Part shown: positions 45,452 to 57,775 of the stretch, one piece after another
How positions within the stretch are numbered: position 1 is the stretch's first letter
Layout: the number at the start of each line of letters is the position of its first letter
Origin: Watersipora subatra
Taxonomy: Eukaryota; Bryozoa; Gymnolaemata; Cheilostomatida; Watersiporidae
Assembly: GCF_963576615.1 (NCBI RefSeq)
Contig: NC_088708.1
Span: forward strand, 67,972,672-68,036,671
Reading direction: 5' to 3'
Length of the DNA: 64,000 nucleotides
Notes under the pieces: model-generated
Database searches by the model: none
What the model was told of the DNA's origin: nothing
What the model saw: only the letters and a program-made list of their open reading frames with translations
Translations under genes and position numbers: made by a program

Positions 45452-46019
45452 AGTGAGTTTTTCTATCTCTTCTTATTGCACCTGTCATCAACTCCATTAT
45501 GTTATTTGTGGGATGCAGATGGGTTGTGGGTCACACTCAATCTATCCTACACACACTTCTTAATATAATCATGCTGTTCATGCGAAAGAAAAATGAGTGA
45601 ACTCAATAGGATGCTGGTTGGAATTGCAAACCATCTCAAGGGATGGAGAATCAGATAACTAAGTTATACAGGACTGGTGTTGTTATGGACATACAAACTG
45701 TATTTAGGAAATTTCGAATAGATTGCACTCATATTACATACCGAAATACCATTGACAGGTTTTGTAAAGTGTCTGACACAATGAACTGTTTACAATATTA
45801 AAGATTCCATCAATTAAGACATGTAAGGTAGACCCTCTAGCTGGTGTTCCAATGTTTTTGATGCAGAATGCAGACTCAAGGACCTAAACTAGATAAGTTA
45901 AATTCCCATTTGATAGGTTCTCAAGCTTCTTGCTAAAACAAAACACTTTGCCCAATGGAACTTTATGGTTGGTAGAGAACTACCAGAGTAATATAAAATA
46001 GGCCAAAAAAACCAAAATA
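45452..46019. other. No gene recognised
   Basis: Would be intron if the preceding exon is real. No structure seen. Confidence 0.4.
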
Positions 46020-46478
46020 CCCTAAGACACGTTTATTTCGCTAGTATTTAGTTTCGTGAGCAGCACACAGAGTAAAATTTCGCTGCAACTTAATTTTGCG
46101 GCTCTGATGAGTGCGAAAACATAGTGATGTGAAAATAAATGCAGTATAACAAACAGATTAGATTCCTCAGGTCCAGTTCGCTAGTGAGAAAAAAATTTCA
46201 ATTTGGAACTAGTTTGTATTTGTGAACTGCAGGTAGAAATGTGTGGACTAGATCGATAATTCAATTTGATCGTTTGCTGCAATTTGTTTCTTGGACTATC
46301 AATGACTTCTAGGTCCTTCTATAGGCCGATATTGTGAATATCAATAAACAAAGCTATTTAATTTCGCGTTTTCGCTCGTTCGTTATGATAGTTTAGTTTC
46401 GCTCATGAAATTTTCGCGAGAGGATGACTCCGCGAAAACGCAAAAGTTGGATGAGGCGAATACATAAGTGTCCTAGGG
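46020..46478. mobile_element. MITE with CCCTAGGACACTTA ends, copy 1
   Basis: 459 bp, TA|CCCTAAGACACGTTTATTTC ... ATAAGTGTCCTAGGG|TA. It matches 55606-56021 along its whole length; motifs TTTCGCTAGTATTTAGTTTC and TTTCGCGAGAGGATGACTCC are shared. TA duplication suggests a Tc1/mariner-type origin. Confidence 0.88.
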
Positions 46479-46495
46479 TAACTAATGTTTATGCC

Positions 46496-46540
46496 CACCT
46501 TGTCATGTCTGCTCTTGGCATGAGCAGACATGACAAGGTG
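46496..46540. repeat. Perfect 19-bp hairpin
   Basis: CACCTTGTCATGTCTGCTC, loop TTGGCAT, exact complement. It starts 16 bp after the MITE. Confidence 0.92.
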
Positions 46541-48137
46541 CAGCGTGCTAGACCATAGCTGCAAGTGATTATCTGTGGTCAGAGTAAAGACGGAAGGGCT
46601 AGAAGTGGTCCTTACCAACCTCTAAGCTAATTAATTCTCTCCTCTCTGCGTCAACAACCACTCCTTCTTTTACCAACCATCTCTCTCTCTACCTAAGTTG
46701 TCTCCTCACAAACGAAGACAAGAACAAGAACGGTGCTTCCTTTTCTTTTTCTGTTTCACTAACTTCTGTTTTACATATATAGATACCGTAGTAGCCGTAA
46801 AGCTATGATATATCGGTATGTAACTATGTATCCTTGAAATATTTTAGTCCAATGAATGCAAAAGTAATGCGTGCACCTTCATGTTAGTAGTTTTAACCAG
46901 ACAGCAGGTGGACTTAACCAATCTGCATAGATGTCACTGAGCTTTTGGGGACATCTTATGACACTGGCATTTGGCTCAATTGTTGAACCAGCTTGTAAAA
47001 ATCTGTCTAATGTTGTGAATCCTCAAACTACACCGCAGCTAAAATTTGAAATAATTTATTTCGTAAAGTCATTAGATGCTGAAGACATCTTGTTAGTTTT
47101 CCTGTACCACTGTTATTGTGAGATGGCAGTGCCTGATTAGAAAAGTTATCTCTATATTGGTCTGGTCCTTGATGGCATTAGGAAAACCATGCAGTCAACA
47201 CAATTGGTGAACCGCAGTAGCAGTTGTTTACAAGTGGCTTCTCCAACCCCCAAAAAGAAAATTAGGCCACCCTTATGCATCTATAGTTTGCTAAAATAGC
47301 GATGGATGGTACCGAAATTAAAGATATGTAGCAATAGTACCAGGAACACTGAAAATCATTCTTTTTGATAGCCTACTGTCCCCCGGCAAGTCTATCAGAA
47401 GTTGTGTGATCAGGGCAGTCTTGACTAGGTTATCGACCTGAGTCTTATCTAAAATAGAGGTTTCACCAAAAATCACCATATAAGGCCTGATCTGAATGTC
47501 TTTTCTTTGTAACAGCTAATATAAATATAGGACAATGACCTGGCTAAAAGTAGTGTCAGCTGGGCTTGCTGTGTGAAGCTGATGGGCAGGTGTGTTATTA
47601 AGGAGATACGACGCTGTCCAACGCTTCAATCTCTACCACAAATATCAATACAGATATTTTTGGTTTAAAGATGCCTGTCATAAATTAGCAACTTGAGCTA
47701 TGAATAGACATCTTGTCAGAGATGCCGCTGGCATAATTAATCTTGTTATATATATATATATGTGAGTGTGTCTTTTGCTTGCCATACCAATCACATACCT
47801 TATTCTCTTGAATAGAGCATGACATCTTTGTCTCTACATCTAAGAGTTTGTTAAAAGCCTTTACTTGCTAGTTTTATCTGCATATATCTGCAGCTCTCGT
47901 GTTTTTATGTAGAGATCTTTTTAGTTAGCAGTTCAGTAGCCTAACTGAATATATATATATTTATATATATTTATTTGTGTTTATTTACATATATAGTTAA
48001 TATAAATATATAATGTAAGTATTTTGAACAAAAACGCCTGACAAGCGACACTGCAAAACAGATTTTTAATGAAAAAAAATCGACTTTGGAGGTAAGTTTT
48101 AATCTATATAAGCTATATACATGTATATAAAAAATAC
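46541..48137. other. No gene recognised
   Basis: An open frame from ATG 46931 to 47140 (MSLSFWGHLMTLAFGSIVEP...) has no recognised family. AT simple sequence near 47745-48010. Otherwise featureless. Confidence 0.4.
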
Positions 48138-48317
48138 ATAGTAATAGTTATGTAAAATAGTTGTATTTATCTTGCAGCTACTGGCAGCCTCATGACTTCT
48201 CCTGTCAATCTTCAGGCTACTATTAGTAGCAACCTGAAGATTGACAAAAGAAGTCAGGAAACTGCCAGTAGCTGCTAGTTAAGTACATGTACAATTATTT
48301 TACATAACTATTACTAT
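48138..48317. repeat. Long inverted repeat (about 180 bp)
   Basis: Outer arms ATAGTAATAGTTATGTAAAA (48138-48163, complement 48292-48317) and inner arms GCAGCTACTGGCAG...GTCAATCTTCAGG (48175-48221, complement 48228-48276) with a short loop. It may be an inverted-repeat MITE or a hairpin RNA gene; no second copy is seen in the window. Confidence 0.85.
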
Positions 48318-49714
48318 CTGCTCCAATGTCTTGTAGAGCTCTCTTATTTTAGTATTGCTTTACTGTATTATTTTATATTATAGTAGCACCCTAGTTGTAA
48401 TTCAAAAAATTCATATGTATATACATAAAATTTCTGTGAAATAAAATAATAATACGGTAATATGTAGAAAGAAATTATATATATACATTTTTAGTTTATC
48501 TACCATTTTTAAATGACAAGTATAAACGCTACCATAACAGTGGATAGAAATGTAGAAACTAACGCTAACCACCATAACATAGATGATTTTAGGCTAGACC
48601 CAGAAAATACTTACTGGGGTTAAACCAAAATGAACTGATGAATCTTTGTGTGAACCCAGCAAAACCAGCCAACTTTTCTCTAAAATGTCACTATTTACCT
48701 ACAAATATCACCAACTCCTTTGGAAAGAACTTGTCACTGTTATTATTTTCCTAACAAGATTGGCCTTTTTTAATTATTACTAAACTAATAAACTAACTAA
48801 TCAAACTTAAAAATTGAAAGAAATTTATTTTTTGCGGATTGTGTAATTGTCATATCTAGCTATTGGAAGTAGAGAAGCCATTGATAATACATCCCTTTAA
48901 TAAGCACCCACTGTGGTCAAAATTATGTGTTGCGATATCTTATCACACAAGATTCTGCTGTGCTCTACAGATGTGTTAAAGACAATATTGTTTGCCTCAA
49001 ACCGGGGAACTGAGATTCTATTCTCTAAACAATTCCTATAATAATAATAAAATAATAATAATAAAATAATATAGTAGGATAAGCAAAAAATCATAAGCTT
49101 GAAGGATAGGTGCTATTATTCATGTTATGTTACATGAGATTTGGTGAAAGCATGCTCAGGGTTATAAGACATGTAATCTAAAGATATAACAGCCTTCCTC
49201 AAAAAGGTCAACACCTAATCAGCAATGTTTTGCCACTAAGATGATATGAGGAAGCTGACTACAACCATCATAATATAATGATAACTGCAATCGTTTGAAA
49301 AATGCTAGAGAAAATCATCTTTAAGGCGGATCAATAACAAGGCGGGCCACAGAAATTTTAATAACTGGAAATGTTGGGGAATAATCTCAGAACCAGTAGC
49401 TGGATTCTCTTACCATTCGATGGAAATCCCATTAGTTCTGAGGGATTCCGATATATCTAAAGCCTTTCAAAGAGTCTGAACAAACTTGTTTAGATTAAAT
49501 AGATTTTTGAGATACATCAACTAAATAGGTCATACAACATCAATCTGCTGTTAATAGTCTCAATTATATAAATTTAAAAAATTAAGAGAGAAAGTATAAA
49601 TATAAAGATACAGCGACCAATTTCTTTTGGACTGTTCAAATGCACAATTGGATTTTTGCCTATAAATACAGGATATTATGCAAAATGTAATTTATGGTGT
49701 CAATAAGCAAAAGC
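48318..49714. other. No gene recognised
   Basis: AT-rich; a short (ATA)n run lies near 49040-49070. No coding signal. Confidence 0.45.
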
Positions 49715-49718
49715 ACCA

Positions 49719-49919
49719 AACTACTACTACTATTACTACTACTACTACTACTATTACTACTACTACTACTAGTACTACTATTACTACTACTACTATTATT
49801 ACTACTACTATTATTACTACTGTTACTACTACTACTATTACTACTACTACTACTACTAGTACTACTATTACTACTACTACTATTATTACTACTACTATTA
49901 TTACTATTATTACTACTGT

Positions 49920-49968
<49 letters not shown>

Positions 49969-50000
49969 GCTACTACCACTACTACTACTACTACTATTAC

Positions 50001-50032
<32 letters not shown>

Positions 50033-50290
50033 TTACTACTATTACTACTATTACTATTACTACTACTATTACTACTACTACTATTACTACTACTACTACT
50101 ATTACTACTACTATTACTACTACTACTATTACTACGACTACTATTATAATTACTACTACCACCACTACTACTACGACTACCATTACTACTACTGCTACTA
50201 TTACTACTATTACTACTTCTGTTATAACAACTACCACTATTATTATCACTACTAATACTACTACAATCATTACCACAACATGTATTACCA
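49719..50290. repeat. (CTA/TTA)n trinucleotide tract, about 570 bp
   Basis: Almost entirely ACT/ATT triplets. All the long open frames on both strands here (poly-Thr/Ile, poly-Leu, poly-Ser/Asn, poly-Val/Ile) are the simple repeat read in different frames and are not genes. Confidence 0.97.
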
Positions 50291-51213
50291 CCACTACTAA
50301 TACTAATGTTGCTGCTGCTTTGAGTAAATTCTCTACAGAAGAGAGTAACTATGGACATGCAACTAATAGCAACTCAGTGAATATATTACACTATAATGCT
50401 GTCGCAATAGGTAGATTAACTAATGTTTCCAAGCGCTGAAAAAGAATAGAGCTGTATGCTATTGCTGTGACTACATCTATTGCCGTGTCTACATCTATTG
50501 CTGTGTCTACGCATGGAAGATATTTTCAGCTAATCTGCTGCTAATTAGGTAATACGCCTAATTAGTTCATTCCGGGTTGTTCTTTACAAGCCTAAAGGTT
50601 TGTGAACAAAATTACCACTAATCACATCTAATACAACAACGTTGTACCATCTGTCTGTTCATGAACTCCTCCTAAGCTGTTCAAGAGACACGCAATCCTG
50701 TATATTCTCAGACTATGTCTATGTGATGTAATATATTTGAAGTAAAATATATATTGAATTGAAAGATGTATATTTGAATTGAAAGATATATATTGAATTG
50801 AATTGAAAGATATATAATAAATTGAAAGATATATATTGAATTGAAAGGTGTGTATTTAAATTTAATTAAGAATTACACAATTAATTTTTGAATTTAGAAG
50901 AAATAAGCCCCAACAGATTTGAAGTGTTTTTTTCTCGTACATATCTCACAATAAATAAAAACTTAGTCTCAAATGATATTACATTTTAAATTTACATTTA
51001 AAATAATTATATTTGGCAAAAATGCTTACAGATTTAAAAAAGTGATGAATTTCAAGCTTTGTGCTATAATAATAATATGCATTTACATATTTAACAAAAA
51101 AAAACTTTTTTACATTGTTTGCAAAAACTGCTCACAAATTTTTTGTTTTGCTCTACATGTAGACTTGAATAGTGTTAAAATATTTTTACTTTGGAGATGC
51201 ATGCATCAATAAA
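50291..51213. other. No gene recognised; one short repeat
   Basis: At 50742-50853 there are about five units of TTGAATTGAAAGATATATA. The rest is AT-rich without coding signal. Confidence 0.5.
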
Positions 51214-51577
51214 GCCTGGTTCCAATATCGATTGCCAGACTACGGCGGTAACTTGCACAGCAACACGCTCGCGACGCTAGGCTCGGCGGCTTCTGTTCAT
51301 ATATAAGCTGCATCACTAAACATAATCGCATAATCACATACAATGTTCTCTCACCATGCCGTTTCGATAATGCTAATCTTCACCAGTCCTGTACAGTACA
51401 TTTTGGGAAGGTTTTGCCTGCGGCTCTTCGCAAAATTTGAACAGCGCTAAACGGTTGCGTTGTCGTCGGCAACTACCGGCGGTTCTTGGCGTTACCCGGT
51501 GAGTATATGTTCCCATTTCACTGCTAATAGCCTGCGGTGCTGGCGCCCGTGCTTTGCGACGTATATGGGAACCAGGC
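51214..51577. mobile_element. GC-rich MITE with GCCTGGTTCC ends
   Basis: Ends GCCTGGTTCCAATATCG and CGTATATGGGAACCAGGC. About 364 bp and markedly richer in GC than its flanks (CACGCTCGCGACGC, GGCGCCCGTGC). No coding frame. Target duplication is unclear. Confidence 0.72.
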
Positions 51578-53099
51578 TTTAAAAAAACAATTCTATTACA
51601 AATAGAAAGATGTGATAAGTGTTAAGTTGTAAGTAGTTTGTTTGGCTTTTTACAAAAATACAGTCTCTAGCAACCTAAACAGCTCAGTTTCTGTCAAGTC
51701 GAAGGCTTGTTATCAAGTGTAAACAAAATAATCTGTATTGTGTTTGACTAAATTTGTCTGAGTTCATGATATAACACACTATATTCCATTTGCTAAAATT
51801 CATAGATTGTTCCAAAGATCTACTAGAAAATTAAAAGTATTTTAGAAAGTTTTGAAAGTTATAAAAAATTCCCAAAATCACTGCTTCCCTTGTAGGATTC
51901 ATAGACTACTAGAATATAAAAGTAACGTAAATTAGATTTATGTAACTACATAAAACTACCACAATATGTAACTTTGTACAACTACCACAATATGTAACTT
52001 TGTACAACTACCACAATATGTAACTTTGTACAACTACCACAATATGTAACTTCGTAAAACTACCATAATATATAACTTCGTAAAACTGCCAAAATATGTA
52101 ATTTCGTAAAACTACCACAATATGTAACTTTGTAAAACTATCAGAATATGTAACAGATTAAAGGTGACGCTACATAAAAGTGTCACAAAAGCTGTACGCT
52201 ACTTGTAATAACATTCTCATACGCTGGTTTAATGTCAAAACCATTTTTAGATTTGTCTCCCTTGGTTTACCATCTAATCCGCTGACTATTCATCTTACTG
52301 CTCTAACACAATGCAGAAGTAGTGGGTTGTATTTGGATACAATAACTAAGGTTTAATTTGATGGGCTTTCTATAAAACAAAGTTTGGTTTTATGGTTACA
52401 CTAGTCCTCAAATAACTACTGCTTTGCTATTTGTTTCGCAGTCTTCTTAGTAAAACAACTTTTTTATCAATTCTCGCACATTTGTATAGAAATTCCTGTT
52501 TACTAACTTAATGGTAGCAAATGAAGGTTTTATATATAATATACTAAAGCCAATGACAAAAACTCCAGTATATGTACAATTTGGGTAACCTAATTTGCAA
52601 TACTTTCACAAAACGTTCAAATATTTTTTTTAGTTTGTAAAATTTTGAAGTAAAACAGTGAGTTTGTGCCATTACTGAACATTTTAGGAGTTTCTTGAAA
52701 TCTTGAGTTATAATTTAGCTTATATACGCTGTATCATGGCCTTCGGTGACTTTACAGTTCAATGAATGTCCACATCAATATTCCCGATTTTGATATTTTA
52801 GATTACAGGAAATAGAATAGATACTTATAAATACAGCACTGCTGTCATTTATTCCGTTATTATAAGTTTATTCACTTCAATGTCATATTAATTTATACTT
52901 TCTTCTCCTCTAATAGGAAAATAGCTGTTTGGGCTATTAACCTTATTAACCTATTCGTAGAAACAGTAGGATTGTGTTTGGAAGGAATGAATAATAGGAA
53001 CCAATTTGCAACCTTTCTATTGCAAGTTTTGGGTAAATACGATATTCCTCTAAAAATCAACAAAAATTAGCGAATAACAACAATAATAAGCTTTACTAT
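51578..53099. other. No gene recognised; one tandem repeat
   Basis: AT-rich sequence holding the 26-bp array at 51945-52152. No coding frames of note. Confidence 0.45.
51945..52152. repeat. 26-bp tandem repeat, about 8 units
   Basis: Unit AACTACCACAATATGTAACT plus TTGTAC; later units have GTAAA in place of GTACA. Confidence 0.92.
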
Positions 53100-53129
53100 A
53101 ATAAGAGCCATGCCCTCGGTACGCCCATC

Positions 53130-53270
53130 CGGTTGTCTGAAGCCATAGTTGGAAAGTTAGAAAAAAATTGCTTCATGCCGGATTCGAACTTATGACAATC
53201 AGTTTAGTACAAGGACAGACCCTAACCTCCACCACTCACCTTCCAGGGTTTCAGAATATTGGTACACAAA
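53130..53270 (-). mobile_element. tRNA-derived SINE (probable)
   Basis: On the minus strand a canonical B box GTTCGAATCC (53180-53189) lies about 40 bases after an A-box-like GAGTGGTGGAGGTTAGGGT. The acceptor-stem halves do not pair, so it is a SINE head rather than a tRNA gene. Confidence 0.55.
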
Positions 53271-53489
53271 GTTAGCACCTCTGAAAATCTTTCAATCACA
53301 CCAGACTGTCAGGGTGCTGGTACTATATAGTATCGGGATTTGAAGTGCTTGTCAACCAAGCATATAAAAGCTGATTTAAAGCCATATGCAAGTAAATTCA
53401 TTGGATCTTACGTGAAGAACATAACCTAGAACGAACCAATCAGTTGTAAGCACGCAATTTACAACCTGTTACTGAAAATGAGAAAATCA

Positions 53490-53985
53490 AGTTCCTATAT
53501 GGCTTCAATGTTGGTACTGACAAAGAAGCTCATGCGAGAAGACCAAATATAATTATTCATAATAATGAAAAGACAAGTTACCATCATCAATGTAGTCTGT
53601 CCTATAAATGAAAATGTCAATTAAGAAGAGACGGCAAACATTTATGCAATATAAAAACCTTGAAATAGAAATTAAGAAGAGGAGAAAGTATGGAGAGCCA
53701 TTAGTCTCAAAGAGATAGAGCGTCTCAAACAGTGACCAAGAAAAGAAGAGAAGATTGATAAGTTTAGGGAACTGGGATGTGAATGCAGACTATAATTGTA
53801 AGATGTCAGACCAAAAGTGATACCCATCACCCTCGATTTTATAAGCACTCTAAAGAAGCAGAATTATTTCATTCTGGAGCTGATATTCCGTATGAGGTTG
53901 TTCAAAAGTCGAGAATTTCAGTCAGTACAGATTTTGAGGAAGGATTTGGAGTAGAAGAACAAAAAGGAAAAACTTTTGATCTTTA
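53490..53985 (+). pseudogene. LINE endonuclease-region remnant (a)
   Basis: Pieces in shifting frames: ARRPNIIIHNNEK (the RPD of a restriction-like endonuclease with D changed to N), then VTIINVVCPINENVN, later KINKFRELGCEC and RPKVIPITLDFISTLKK. The order matches the end of retrotransposon proteins with a PD-(D/E)XK-type domain after the RT. Many stops; dead. Confidence 0.6.
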
Positions 53986-53986
53986 G

Positions 53987-54993
53987 CTATGGTCTGGGTA
54001 TCACTTAATACAAATCATACAAACTCTTATAGCTATGGTCTGGGTATCACTTAATACAAATCATACAAACTCTTATAGCTATAGTCTGGGTATCACTTAA
54101 TACAAATCAAACAAACTCTTATAGCTATGGTCTGGGTATCACTTAATACAAATCATACAAACTCTTATAGCTATGGTCTGGGTATCACTCAATACATATC
54201 ATACAAACTCTTATAGCTATGGTCTGGGTATCACTTAATACAAATCATACAAACTCTTATAGCTATGGTCTGGGTATCACTTAATACAAATCATACAAAC
54301 TTTTATAGCTATAGTCTGGGTATCACTTAATACAAATCATACAAACTCTTATAGCTATGGTCTGGGTATCACTTAATACAAATCATACAAACTCTTATAT
54401 CTATAGTCTGGGTATCACTTAATACAAATCATACAAACTCTTATAGCTATAGTCTGGGTATCACTTAATACAAATCATACAAACTCTTATATCTATAGTC
54501 TGGGTATCACTTAATACAAATCATACAAACTCTTATAGCTATGGTCTGGGTATCACTTAATACAAATCATACAAACTCTTATAGCTATGGTCTGGGTATC
54601 ACTTAATACAAATCATACAAACTCTTATAGCTATGGTCTGGGTATCACTTAATACAAATCATACAAACTCTTATAGCTATGGTCTGGGTATCACTTAATA
54701 CAAATCATACAAACTCTTATATCTATAGTCTGGGTATCACTTAATACAAATCATACAAACTCTTATAGCTATGGTCTGGGTATCACTTAATACAAATCAT
54801 ACAAACTCTTATAGCTATGGTCTGGGTATCACTTAATACAAATCATACAAACTCTTATAGCTATAGTCTGGGTATCACTTAATACAAATCATACAAACTC
54901 TTATAGCTATGGTCTGGGTATCACTTAATACAAATCATACAAACTCTTATATCTATAGTCTGGGTATCACTTAATACAAATCATACAAACTTT
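53987..54993. repeat. 46-bp tandem repeat, about 22 units
   Basis: Unit CTATGGTCTGGGTATCACTT then AATACAAATCATACAAACTCTTATAG. It splits two LINE tail remnants. Variants (ATCTATAGTC, AGCTATAGTC) recur in a pattern suggesting multi-unit duplication. Confidence 0.97.
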
Positions 54994-55029
54994 TGTAAAG
55001 GTAATAATAATAATAACTATAGTAAAAAT

Positions 55030-55250
55030 ATAAAGAACTGGCAAGAAAAATTGTAAAACTAGAGAAAACATCTGCTACAGCAATACCTGTAGTGGTGGAA
55101 GCACTGGAAGACTTAATTAAACTGAAAGAATATTAATTTTAGACACGTTGGACATGAATAAGAAGACAGACAAAGCGCAGTTCTCTGTCTTACTAGGATC
55201 AACCACTTTACAGAGAAAGATGTTGGACAATCCCAGTTAGGCTTGTAATT
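55030..55250 (+). pseudogene. LINE 3' tail remnant (b)
   Basis: Reads ELARKIVKLEKTSATAIPVV then, after a stop, ILDTLDMNKKTDKAQFSVLL and GSTTLQRKMLDNP. This is the same terminal domain as at 41960-42198, in sense orientation, followed by TAA-type simple sequence. Confidence 0.65.
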
Positions 55251-55330
55251 GGAGGCAAAAAATAACCGGCCAAAAAGCTGAAAAAATTAATTAATTGTTA
55301 TAATAATAATAGTAATTATTATTATTATTG

Positions 55331-55531
55331 GAAGAAAAGATGGGAAAGTACAGCGAACTAGGATTTGCACTCGGACGATTGCGGGATATTAGCCCGAATT
55401 TGATACTTATCGTCATTGGAGCTCTCAGGACAAAAAACTGCAGAACGGTTTTATACCTGGCAGAAGTAGGAGCAGATAAGTTTTTCAAAACCATACCGAA
55501 AACTGCAATTGAGGGACAGCTCAAAATTTGA
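55331..55531 (+). pseudogene. LINE 3' tail remnant (c)
   Basis: Reads GKYSELGFALGRLRDISPNL then ILIVIGALRTK, again the VIGALG domain, in a second copy starting right after (TAA)n. It lacks the last LLGTARILR part. Confidence 0.5.
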
Positions 55532-55605
55532 GAAAACCTATACAGCAAAAGAAGACAGTGGCAAACCTTTGGCCCTTAGATAACGTCTGGGCTCACTTAC
55601 GACTA

Positions 55606-56021
55606 CCCTAGGACACTTATATTTCGCTAGTATTTAGTTTCGTGAGTAGCATACAGAGTAAAATTTTGCTGCAACTTAGTTTTGCAGCTCTGATGGGTGT
55701 GAAAATATAGTGATGTGAAAATAAATGCAGTGGAACAACATAATTAGATTCTTCAGGTTCGGCTCACCAATATGAAAAAATTTCTATTTGAGACTAGTTT
55801 GTAATTGTGAACCGCAGGTAGAATGGTGTGGGCGAGATCGATAATGCAATTTGATCGCTTGCTGCCATTTGTTTCTTGGACTATCAATGAACAAAGCTAT
55901 TTAATTTCACATTTTCGCTCGTTCGTTATGATAGTTTAGTTTCGCACATGACATTTTCGCGAGAGGATGACTCCGCCAAAACGCGAAAGTTAGATAAGGC
56001 GAATGCGTAAGTGTCCTAGGG
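55606..56021. mobile_element. MITE with CCCTAGGACACTTA ends, copy 2
   Basis: 416 bp, TA|CCCTAGGACACTTATATTTC ... CGTAAGTGTCCTAGGG|TA. Same family as 46020-46478, with one internal deletion of about 35 bp relative to it. Confidence 0.88.
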
Positions 56022-57775
56022 TAACTTTAAAGGTTGTGATAAAAATCTTTTTATAATAATAATAATAATGATGATAATAGCAATAATAATACTCAGCAGT
56101 ATTAAATCCATTTGAATAGTCCTTACAAGCAAAACTTAGAGTTGTCTCATCATTAAAGCACCTTTTGACTTTTACTTTTGCAGCTACCATAGGTTTATGG
56201 ACAAACTATTTTACAATATTTAGTTATTACAAACACTAAAGTTTAGGGTTTAATAACTAAACAGTTGAGAATGGTGAAATTGAAAAAAATGAAATATTTG
56301 TATGAAAAATTAAATTTAGGTGTTGATTTTATTAAACGGAAATATAATTTAAATTTTAAAAATTTAATTTGTGATGGTGATTGCCTGTTGCAGACTTTGT
56401 TTGACAGTTGTTGTGGGACTAGTATTTGGTTGTGTCTGCGATTGCATTGTACAATGGGACGGCTATTTAGCAGACATTTCACTGATGTGATTGAGGAAGG
56501 ATCCGTGAAAGTGTGAACATTGTTTTCACAGACGATCACCAAAGTATTGGGTGCTTAACACCAACATACAGCGGTATAGTGTAAACCAATCTTTAGTTAT
56601 GGAAGACAGCAAGCGAGCTGTAGCAATAGTTTTGGAGTTTTCTGTTCATGTTTATAATGTTATTATTTGACAAACTTACAAAATGCTTAGGAATGCTAAG
56701 GGTCAGTTTGGGTCAGCGAAACCAAAGTTACTGTATTGAAAGGAGAAAATGTTATCACCATAAAAATATTTTGGAATGTTATTTTCCATGATATATTACT
56801 TCCTTTATTACTGCGATTCTCAAAAACAAGCTGATAAGAGATTTTTTAAAACAATGAAGATGAGCTTGGCCAATGACCAAAAGCCATTGTATTCAGTGGT
56901 GCTAAGGCTATCACTAGAGATCATTTGAAATGGTCCTACCAGTGATAGATCTATTTATAGACTGCATTCTGAACAACAAACTGATAAAGCTGTCTTAAGA
57001 GACCGGTGAACACACAGCTATCAGTCAAGTGCGTTGTTAGAATTCCTCCTAATAACATTCCTCATTGACACTCGGAGACAGCTGTTGTTGATTTCATATC
57101 TTACAATACTTTGCATAGAGTAGCAGAAACTAGGTCATATCTCTAATTATTACCAGCATTCTACTAGAGCTAGGGCCAAAGTTTGAGATTAAGAAATCAT
57201 AAAGCCATAATCGTTTTATGCACTAATACCGAACTATTATATATATTTAGATTACTTTATCAGCTATAAGTTTGTTTCAAATAGAAATATTTTCTAAATT
57301 GTGCCACACAAACATCATAGAAAGGAGCAAAAGCTAGTCAATTTAATAAAATACATATCAATAATTTCGTAAGCTCCTCCAGATCTGTCTGTAGCTAGCT
57401 AGCGAGCTGCCTGCAAGGATAATAAAAGATCTGTCTGTAGGTTCTTAGCTAGTAATTTAGGTCAGCTTCTTTTACGCTAATGGTGAGTCGAAGATTACTA
57501 GTATGATATTAATAAAATATTTTTAATTTAATTAATTTATAATTAAAAATATTTTTTTCACCAGATGGTCGGGTGTTGAAAGAATGCCTTGGTAAGCCCT
57601 TAGCAAAAATGTTAAAAACGGATGCACTATGATGAGACATAGTGATCATCATGGCAAGTGTCTCATTTTAATTATAGTTTAAAATTTATTACACATGCTT
57701 ATTCTCAAAAGTAGATACAAATTTATATTCTTTACACGAACAACACCAGCTTTTAATTCATATCTTACTGTTTAA
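56022..57775. other. No gene confirmed
   Basis: Short (TAA)n near 56055. An open frame at 56272-56516 (MVKLKKMKYLYEKLNLGVDF ... ICDGDCLLQTLFDSCCGT) could be the remains of a transposon protein but is not recognised; stops follow at once. Confidence 0.4.

Noticed and set aside
49678-50439. Long open frames on both strands (up to 253 aa of Thr/Ile, Ser/Asn, Val or Leu)
   Set aside because: They are the (CTA/TTA)n microsatellite read in different frames; no non-repeat coding sequence is attached.
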